Assembly: GCA_025769875.1 (NCBI GenBank)
Contig: JAGFNK010001127.1
Location: forward strand, 1 to 14,575
Origin: Russula earlei
Taxonomy: Eukaryota; Basidiomycota; Agaricomycetes; Russulales; Russulaceae
Direction: 5' to 3'
Length of the DNA stretch: 14,575 nucleotides
How positions within the stretch are numbered: the stretch's first letter is position 1; each line of letters opens with the position of its first letter. Of this stretch, positions 8,410 to 14,575 are shown piece after piece. Made by a program: the position numbers and the translations under genes. The notes beneath the pieces are model-generated. The model was not told the DNA's origin and did no database searches. It saw only the letters and a list, made by a program, of their open reading frames with translations.

Positions 8410-8495
8410 TTACTCATCAAGAGAAGCCTTCTTACTCAGCAGCTTACTGAGCATGACTGAGCATGCTCAGTAAGCGTCCTCCGACTTCTTACTCA
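8410..8495 (+). promoter_or_regulatory. TTACTSA motif cluster with 14-bp hairpin in U3
   Basis: TTACTCA or TTACTGA occurs at 8410, 8432, 8444 and 8489, and in reverse at 8467-8473. Two of these form the stems of a perfect 14-bp inverted repeat (8442-8455 with 8462-8475, 6-nt loop). Similar words are half-sites for fungal bZIP factors (Gcn4/Yap/AP-1 type), so a stress- or starvation-responsive enhancer 60-150 bases upstream of the TATA box is plausible. This is inference from motif likeness. Confidence 0.4.
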
Positions 8496-8557
8496 TCACT
8501 CTATTGTGCTTGATAACAAGGTTATGACTTGTTCCCTATTTAGCAGTTCTCTTGTAG

Positions 8558-8565
8558 TATATAAG
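8558..8565 (+). promoter_or_regulatory. LTR TATA box
   Basis: TATATAAG, 35 bases upstream of A8593, the proposed transcript start. It is followed closely by AATAAA at 8571. Confidence 0.6.
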
Positions 8566-8570
8566 CGCTC

Positions 8571-8576
8571 AATAAA
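8571..8576 (+). terminator. LTR poly(A) signal, upstream of the presumed start site
   Basis: AATAAA lies only 6 bases after the TATA box and about 17 bases before the presumed start of transcription. Placed in U3, it would be missing from the 5' end of the transcript and present only at the 3' LTR. Confidence 0.5.
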
Positions 8577-8581
8577 GTAGC

Positions 8582-8601
8582 GGACAGTCCTCAGACTGTC
8601 C
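8582..8601 (+). other. Perfect 8-bp hairpin at the presumed U3/R border
   Basis: GGACAGTC (8582-8589) and GACTGTCC (8594-8601) flank a CTCA loop. The first arm is identical to part of the primer-binding site and the second arm is complementary to it. If transcription begins near 8593 only the right arm is in the RNA, free to pair with the primer-binding site. Confidence 0.65.
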
Positions 8602-8838
8602 ATTTGTTTACGGCACTCTCCTATCCTGGGATACTCCTTTAAGGACCGTCCCCTTGTGTCTATCCTGGCCTCCTCTCTGCGTGATTGCCCTACTCTCACA
8701 GTAACCGTGCCCTCTCTGGTACCTGTTACTACTCTGGACTTTGCTTCTTGCCCACGCCGTCTTGGATGTCTATCGACTTGTCTTCGAGCTTATCCCTCGC
8801 TCTTGAACTGGATAGTTCAACAGTGAGTCTTGACATCT

Positions 8839-8848
8839 GGACAGTCTC
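8839..8848 (+). other. Primer-binding site, candidate self-priming type
   Basis: TGGACAGTCT begins two bases after the LTR. It is exactly complementary to 8593-8602 (AGACTGTCCA), the expected 5' end of the element's own RNA. It also begins TGG, as tRNA-primed sites do, so priming by a tRNA ending in CCA is not excluded. Known Tf1-type elements self-prime by pairing the first 11 bases of their mRNA with a site beside the LTR. Confidence 0.6.
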
Positions 8849-11660
8849 TCGCAACCCATGCTGACCAGTCGACTCATCAAGTGTCCGATAACATCCCGAC
8901 CACTGGATCTCCGGAGCCTCACACTCCCGACATCCAACTCCTTTCCCTTCCCCAATCTCTCCCACTGGTTCCATCCCTGTCTCCGCCACCCGGACTTCCC
9001 CCCATTTCAGTTCGTCCCCTTCCAGGGACTTACGTAGAGAACGACCCTCTCACCGACCAAGAAAACATTCCTCCTGGTCCCACAAGGTTTCTTTAGCCCT
9101 CCAGACTGCGCGGAGTACGCTTTCCATCCCCACCAGTTTCAGGTCTATCGCGTCCGACACAACGAGGTAGAACACTGGCGCCCTTTGGAAGAAGCAGGAC
9201 GACACGACGCCCTTTCCACCATCCCTACTACAGGTCACTTGCTCCAGCGACCATCCACCGACATCTTTGTTTCCCCATTCCGGGCCAAAACCGCCCACAC
9301 TTTTGCGGTACTGCCTACCAACCGCGACCTCGTCAAGCAGTTTGACTTGGCAAGCTTTGAGGTGTGTAGTTCTGTAGGGATACACCCTCCGGACATAGAC
9401 TTCCCCTTCGGTCGCCTCCACTACTTGTTTAACTCATCCATATATCGCCATTTGGAGACTCTGCCCCCCATTTATCGATTCGCGTACCAAGGATCCTTTA
9501 TCCTCACTTCCATCCACGACTTCCTTGACGGGAGAGTTATTACTCATACGCTTACTTAAAGATAGCCGAGGGAGGATATATATCATTCGAGAACAGCTTC
9601 TCGAATTCCTTAGACAACCTCCGCATCTACCCTGCCTTGTCTCGCTTTTGCTTCCTCCCTCGTCTCCCTCTGAACCCTCTGCTTACATTGGATCCTCTTT
9701 GCCCAAGTGTTATCAACATAGCTACCTAGTGCACAGTTCTTGAAAGTAAGAACTACCCTTGTAACACTAGACCAAAGAAATCAGACCTTTTCTGCAGTGC
9801 CTCCGAGATTCACAGTTTCCCCCAACCCGAAGCACTGGCTCTGAGTACGACTCAGAAGACGACGCAATCCTCCATCAGCACCAACTCATCGCTGACCACC
9901 TTCCTATCCTTCGGGACATTTACTTCCCCCCAATCTCTATCGTCAACAGTCTACGACCGGCAACAAATTGAGATCTGGTCTCACAATGCCTACGTCCTCC
10001 GAGACTTGATAGGCCTGCTCCCCTTTGGACAAGTCCTCAATCAAATACAATACGATTTGTTCGTGGACACTCTTAGTCACCTCGTCGAACCTGCTCGCCG
10101 CCAACTCTTGTTTTGGTACCTCTCTAACTCTAGAAACTTCGACGGGGAGCCAACTGGCATTCTCACCCTCACAGACAGCGACGAAAAACTGTGGACTGAA
10201 GTTATCCTGCCTCAGCATTACGCCCTCATCCAAGAACTATTGGAGGGTCAAGCCTCATACTATCTATCCCTCTTCACCCTCACGCACGAGCACATCTCGG
10301 TGCAGTGTAACTACCTCCGCCTCAATAGATCCACACAAGCAGGACCCTGCAACCCTCCAGTTGGCTTACGTAGAAGGCAGAAGGTATATTTACAACTGGA
10401 GAGAAGCCACTTGGACCCACGGCATTGTCGACACCCCTCAGAACCTCGTAGACCCTGCGGGGCTTTATTCAACACTGCCAGCAGTTTACACAGGGTCCCC
10501 CTGTCCCCGAAGAACTCTCCACCATCAGTCGACCTCTCACCCCCGTAGCGAGACGAAACCCAACCACCAGTATCCGCACTCATTGGTCCCCCACACCCAC
10601 GTGGCCCAGCGTCTGCCTCTGTCTCAGAGAGGTGTGCAACTGCGGCTATCGACCTAACACTCCCCCCACGCCACCAGGAATAACCCTGTGGACTCCGGGA
10701 GATAGACACCTCCCGCATCAACCACTCTGGTGCCCTCTCACAGACGAAGAGGCCGCCTGCTCTGCTTCTGCAGTTTCAAGCTCCCGAGTAGACCGCCCGT
10801 TACCGTTGACTCCACCTGTTATCCCAGTTCCACTTCCTCATACTCACGGTCAATTAACCCCTTTCGCTACTCCATTAGTAGAACATTCAAGTAGTAACGA
10901 GTCCCCCCCAGGATCCATAGTTGGCTTACGGTGCTACTTTCCAGAACTAGCGTACTTAGGATCAGTTCTACCCCATAGAACACGTAGGGAGTTACTAGAC
11001 TTCAAAAATCATTGCAAGGAACTGTGGCACTGCGCGAACACAAGCCTTTGTTCGCATAGATCACCCCATAGAGGAGATCAGTCAATTCGCTCCGCACCCT
11101 TTAGACTTTGAAGGCTTTCTCTGGAAAGGCCGCGTAGCCATAACATACTCTGGCATCACCGAAGAATATTTCCGCATTGCCCAAAACCTTCAAACCCAAC
11201 AAAGGGGCACCACTGCATTACTCCCAGCCTACGCCGTCACATACCCCTGGGACGCAACTCACTGGACCACCGTCCCTCTATAGAATCCCAGTAGCCACCT
11301 ACGCATAAGTGGTAAAAGGCGAAGGCCTTTACAGACCACACGATCACAGAAGACGCATCTTTCATCTCACAAGACAGGATCAATCTCTTTTTCAATTCCC
11401 GTTCTATTGCAAAGATCCCTACTGCTACTGGCATAAAGACTGGCATTACACCCGCGTCTGGCACAAGTCTTGGGACACTTAGCCCACCATTCGACCAGCA
11501 ACATACGCAGAGGTTGTAAAGGGGGAGAACCTTTACAAACCTATACGCTTCATTGAACAAATCTATTATCGCACACCGGAAGAACACCGTCACTCCCTGG
11601 AACACCCCTACTTCTGTAAGGACCCATACTGTCTGTGGCACCAAGGCTGGTATCGCTAGT
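8849..11660 (+). pseudogene. Long decayed N-terminal region of gag
   Basis: Nearly 2.8 kb of broken coding sequence precedes the conserved Gag domain. A proline-rich stretch containing LTDQENIPPGP (frame 1, to about 9095) shifts near 9090 into FHPHQFQVYRVRHNEVEHW (frame 2, to 9559), then into a 9525-9743 frame (GELLLIRLLKDSRGRIYII). Further segments are 9905-10360 (STVYDRQQIEIWSHN; PFGQVLNQIQYDLFVD), 10372-10450 (YVEGRRYIYNWREATW), about 11050-11283 (FLWKGRVAITYSGITEEYF) and 11291-11659 (duplicated CX4C module). Each is open for tens of codons but needs a frame change to join. Composition and the FHPHQ[YF] and ENIPP motifs recall N-terminal Gag extensions in mushroom Gypsy elements; that is memory, not a search. 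No clear ATG start remains. A separate upstream ORF rather than a Gag extension is the alternative. Confidence 0.55.
11291..11659 (+). repeat. Duplicated protein module with CX4CxWH motif
   Basis: Two in-frame copies about 68 codons apart share [VP]ATYA, VVKGExLY[RK]P and a C-terminal CKDPYCxWH (11408-11434 and 11615-11641), with [FY] residues just before the first Cys and a Trp after the His. Copy one has TAA (11306) where copy two has GAG, and a TAG (11480) separates the copies. The Cys-Cys-His spacing is reminiscent of a metal-binding knuckle but is not the retroviral CCHC type. Downstream, TAG and TGA stops separate the second copy from the ATG at 11663, which is in the same frame. Confidence 0.65.
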
Positions 11661-11662
11661 GA

Positions 11663-13373
11663 ATGAGCCAAAGCCCGGAAGAAGAAGAATCTCGAAGACC
11701 CCTTACAGAAAGTGAACAACTACAGATTCCCGCCTTCTTCCACAATGTCGACTATAACATCACTGGAGAATACTACAGCGGCTTCTGTAGGGTCCGAACG
11801 GTCACCCAATACAATACCCTCCACAACCCTTGGACCTTAGACGCAAGGAAAGACTGGGACGAAGAGGACGTTGAACTTACTCCAGAAACTCTTCAAACCC
11901 TCATCCCAGAAATCGCCTTTCTTTGCAATCTCGACCTCCTCACTGGAACTGTGGTATTCCAAGGTCGAACAGTTCACTGGAGTAGGAACCTCGAACTATT
12001 CACATACCAAAATCACAAGCCCGTCGATTTCTCGACTGCTCAGGAGGAAGCTGAACAAGCAGAAGTCACCCGCACCCTTGAAGCCACAGTAGAAACTGCA
12101 TCAAGGGTTCTAGCACAGGTTACCAGAGCTCTCACCCTGACGCAAGGGAACACTCCAACACCAGGCCCCTCTAGAGTACCAGGAGGATTTGACTCCCCTG
12201 AACCAAGCCATCTTCCCACTCCCATAACAGTAGGACAACACACAGTAGCAGCACCCCTGCCACCACCTCCGTCTCCTACACAAACTCCTGCCCTTTCAGT
12301 TAGGGCCCGAACAACACCAGCACCACCAGCACTGCCACCGGTAGTACCAGTGCAAGCAGCTCCACTGGCACCACTGGCACCACCAGCTCCAGCGCCACCA
12401 CCACCTCCTGTACAACTCGCTCCAATGGCAGCACCAGCTCCTGCCCAGGTACAACAGAATCATATCATTGGAACTGCTCCAGAAGCCTTTGATGGCAAAG
12501 CAGAGAACGCAGAAACAGTTCTGGGCTGCCTTGGACAACTACTACTACATCAACCTAGACTCATTCCCGGACGTTCCCGGACAAAGGGAAAAGAGTCACA
12601 GCAGCCCTTACGCACTTCAAGATAGGTACCCCAGCGGGGACATGGGCCCGAGAATTATTAACAACGAAGGCTCAGGCCTTACAACCAATCAACTATGGCA
12701 CCTGGCAAGACTTTAAAACAGCATTTGCCGATCACTTCATTCCAGCAGATGCGCAACTGGAATCAAATGCCTTAATGCACTCCCTTCGACAAGGCAACAC
12801 CCCATTCAATGAATGGTACCAAAAGTGGTCCCATCATGCGACCCGCTCCCAAGCAGACGAGAACACTAAAATGTTTGCTTTCCGCCGATAACCTGAATCA
12901 AGGGATCCACACCAAGATATTGGGCATAACACCTGCACCTACCACCTTGGCAGCACTAGTCAAGAAGGCACGCGAATTCGATCAAGTATATCACATGTGG
13001 ATGTCACCATCATTCTGCTACAGGAAAACCGCCTGTACGAACAAGAGGTCTAGGTACTAATGACCCGGATACTCCAGTAGAAATCAATCTCTATCAGGGG
13101 GAACCAGGTGAACAACGCTGGAACAACAATGCCCCACGCAACACTCTCACTAAAGCCGAGAAACAATGACGCACAGAGTTGAAACTGTGCTACTACTGCG
13201 GCAAACCCAACCACATGGCCAAAGACTGCAGGTCTAAGAAAGCCGCAGCCCGTGCTCGTCACCCCGGACAATCCTCGCAGACTGCAGTCCGTTCAGCTAC
13301 CATTCAGGAAGAACAACCTGAACAGAAAGACACAGACCCAGTTCCTATTGCCTCTCTTGTAACTTGGCGATGA
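11663..13373 (+). pseudogene. gag: Gag: conserved capsid-like domain and CCHC knuckle, frameshifted
   Basis: From ATG 11663 a 320-codon frame runs through an acidic start, a helical part and a long Pro/Ala-rich linker (about 12230-12440). It then enters the retrotransposon Gag domain at GTAPEAFDGKAENAE (about 12470). Frameshifts follow near 12515 (FWAALDNYYYIN), near 12590 (LTHFKIGTPAGTWAREL to NEWYQKWSHHATRS, an ATG-less frame at 12592-12888) and near 12888 (LNQGIHTKILG; LAALVKKAREFDQVYH). A TGA at 13167, probably from CGA, interrupts the frame just before the zinc knuckle; the frame ends at 13373. Gag forms the particle that packages element RNA. Domain order and motif spacing match fungal Ty3/Gypsy Gag. 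Confidence 0.85.
13188..13229 (+). other. CCHC zinc knuckle of Gag
   Basis: CYYCGKPNHMAKDC fits CX2CX4HX4C exactly. This nucleic-acid-binding motif sits at the C-terminus of Gag, followed by a basic stretch (RSKKAAARARH), and is intact although its frame is interrupted upstream. Confidence 0.9.
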
Positions 13374-13421
13374 AAGTCTCGCTGCTAACATTCCGCGTCC
13401 CCATTCTGCTCCTATGGATTT

Positions 13422-13920
13422 TTGATAGAACCCCTTAGTGCACCGCTAAGGAATATGGTACAGATTGCCACTATACCCATACAAATCAATTACCCCAAAG
13501 TCTTTACAAAGAATATAAGATCCCCTTCCATAGCCTTGAAAGTAACACTCATGGGGAAACTCAGTGGCAAGGAAATCGGTGCAAGTGCCCTCATAGACAG
13601 TGGAGCAGAAGGAATGATCATCCATGAGCAATTTGTAAACCAACATGATCTCCACCTCCACCACTTACAAAAACCCCTACCAGCACAGAATGTAGACGGC
13701 ACCACAAACACTAATGATTTAATCAGATATAGTACCATCCAATGACTACGAATCAAAGCTGATTGGGAGGTACACATGACGAACAAGCAGAATTCCTTGT
13801 TACCAACATAGGAGACCATGATATTATCCTAGGTACAGATTGGCTACGACACCATAACCCAGATATCACTGGACCAACGACACTATCACATTACAAAACT
13901 GCCTGGCGACATGTGTAATG
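13422..13920 (+). pseudogene. pol: Retropepsin-like aspartic protease, frameshifted
   Basis: The active-site motif ALIDSGAEGMII (DSG at 13596-13604) lies in a frame that ends at TGA 13743. The C-terminal half continues in another frame: HDEQAEFLVTNIGDHD, then IILGTDWLRHHNPDI (ILG at 13826-13834), with a further shift near 13870 into WTNDTITLQNC. In Ty3/Gypsy elements this domain cuts the Gag-Pol polyprotein; the Asp-Ser-Gly and the hydrophobic-hydrophobic-Gly partner motif are both kept. It follows Gag in the usual order. The 13921-14139 linker is a degraded Pol spacer with no motif. Confidence 0.85.
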
Positions 13921-14139
13921 ACACAACCCTCCATACAGTCCCATCAACCCACAGTACCACGCGGAGGATCGATAAAAGCCCTCACAATCCCAGAAGATGA
14001 AGAACCATCATTCAAAACATAGCAGCGCTAATATTTCGAGACACTCTGAACAAGGAGAACCCCTTGTCAACCAACACATTCATAATGCCTTCCAGTACCA
14101 CCCATTACGATCCAGGCAAAGAGTACAACTTCTACCAAG

Positions 14140-14575
14140 TTGGCAAAGGACAATCAGTCAACACAACCCCTAGACAAACTAATCCCGACTGACTTTAAGA
14201 TTTGGCAGAGTATATTGACGAACAAGCCTCCCAACGTCTCCCTGCTCATGCACCATGGGATCATGCCATCAACCTTAAACCAGAAGCCTCGCGTAGGGAC
14301 TGTGGCATCTATAGACTCACCCCAAAGGAATTAATAGCCTTGAAGGAGTATTTAGATGAACATCTCAAAAGGGGGACTATCCGCCCTTCAAAAGCACCAA
14401 TAGCTAGCCCATTCTTCTTTGTGGAAAAGAAAGGAGGTACCCTTCACCCAGTACAAGACTATCGAGGACTTAACCCGCTACCATCAAAGATGCCTACCCC
14501 CTACCATTAATCCCAGACCTTATTGACAAATTATAAGGGCACAGTACTTCACAAAGTTCGACATACGATGGGGAT
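14140..14575 (+). pseudogene. pol: Reverse transcriptase, N-terminal part, cut by window end
   Basis: The frame at 14202-14510 carries APWDHAINLKP, CGIYRLTPKELIALKEYLDE, then GTIRPSKAPIASPFFFVEKK and VQDYRGLN, the fingers region of Ty3/Gypsy RT. Shifts near 14480 and 14535 lead into AYPLPLIPDLIDKL and YFTKFDIRWG at the window end, where FD belongs to conserved motif A with the first catalytic Asp. The YxDD-type motif, RNase H and integrase are beyond the window. At least two frameshifts and a TAA near 14534 show that it is inactive. RT copies the element RNA into cDNA inside the particle. Confidence 0.9.

Larger units (their letters stand above)
7868..8836 (+). repeat. 5' LTR of the Ty3/Gypsy element
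   Basis: The left end is set by interruption of the tandem repeat and begins TGTCATGAAC; the right end is placed at CTTGACA, giving TGTCA...TGACA termini, a 969-bp LTR and a 2-nt spacer (TC) before a TGG-starting primer-binding site. An alternative end at 8823 (TTCAACA) gives a weaker terminal match. Inside are a palindrome-rich U3 (about 8041-8290), a TTACTSA cluster with a 14-bp hairpin (8410-8495), a TATA box (8558), AATAAA (8571) and a hairpin at the presumed U3/R border. Without the 3' LTR the right end remains an inference. Confidence 0.75.
7868..14575 (+). mobile_element. Ty3/Gypsy LTR retrotransposon, 5' part, decayed
   Basis: The order is LTR, primer-binding site, gag (with CCHC knuckle), aspartic protease, reverse transcriptase. 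This order, together with the RT sequences, fits Ty3/Gypsy (Metaviridae-type) elements of fungi. The window ends inside reverse transcriptase; RNase H, integrase and the 3' LTR lie outside. Every coding block carries frameshifts or stop codons, so this copy cannot make its proteins. It inserted into a tandem repeat array at 7867/7868. The predicted target-site duplication would be the bases just before the LTR (for example GTGTC, 7863-7867 if five bases long). Confidence 0.9.

Noticed and set aside
8824..8836. LTR right end at 8823 (TTCAACA)
   Set aside because: It gives only a TGT...ACA match and leaves 15 bases before the TGG of the primer-binding site. Ending at 8836 gives TGTCA...TGACA and the usual 2-nt spacer. 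The 8823 end is kept as an alternative only.
11237..11719. 160-codon ORF on minus opposite the gag leader
   Set aside because: It is the shadow of the plus-strand duplicated module, which has repeated conserved Cys/Trp/His motifs; the minus product shows nothing recognisable.

Overview
The window looks like a transposon-rich stretch of a filamentous basidiomycete genome, probably an Agaricomycete. The reasons are short (43-53 nt) GT-AG introns with CTGAC/CTGAT-like branch sites, a DDE_3 (Tc1/mariner-like) transposase of fungal type, a decayed multi-exon gene with a SAM-like C-terminus of a kind I associate with mushroom genomes, and a fungal Ty3/Gypsy retrotransposon. This assignment comes from recognising families by eye; no database search was possible. 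No intact host housekeeping gene, rRNA, tRNA or CRISPR array was seen.

Layout of 1-6798: this block is bounded by two long, very similar inverted repeats (1-954 on minus, 5842-6798 on plus; the left arm runs off the window). Each arm carries a TATA-like box, a candidate short intron and an AATAAA, so it resembles a promoter- or LTR-bearing repeat. Inside lies a second, smaller inverted pair (995-1381 minus, 2868-3255 plus). Between the inner arms is a decayed DDE transposase on minus (1641-2818), with four recognisable introns and several frameshifts. Diverging from it on plus, through a shared roughly 200-bp intergenic region, is a decayed gene (3018-4655) with three introns and a SAM-like C-terminal domain. 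The left inner arm is a truncated, inverted copy of this gene's 5' end. The segment 4656-5841 holds only weak ORFs.

Layout of 6799-7867: this is AT-richer noncoding sequence ending in a 153-154-bp tandem repeat. The third repeat copy is cut at 7867/7868 by the 5' LTR of a Ty3/Gypsy element, which fixes the LTR boundary.

Layout of 7868-14575: 5' LTR (7868-8836, TGTCA...TGACA), a 2-nt spacer and primer-binding site (8839-8848), then an unusually long gag region (about 8849-13373) with a proline-rich start, degenerate internal protein repeats, a duplicated CX4CxWH module, the retrotransposon Gag domain and a CCHC knuckle. These are followed by the aspartic protease and the start of reverse transcriptase, where the window ends. 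All coding parts carry frameshifts and stops, so this copy is dead.

The most interesting signal is in the LTR. The ten bases at 8593-8602, where transcription should start downstream of the TATA box at 8558, are exactly complementary to the ten-base primer-binding site at 8839-8848. This suggests Tf1-style self-priming of reverse transcription rather than tRNA priming.
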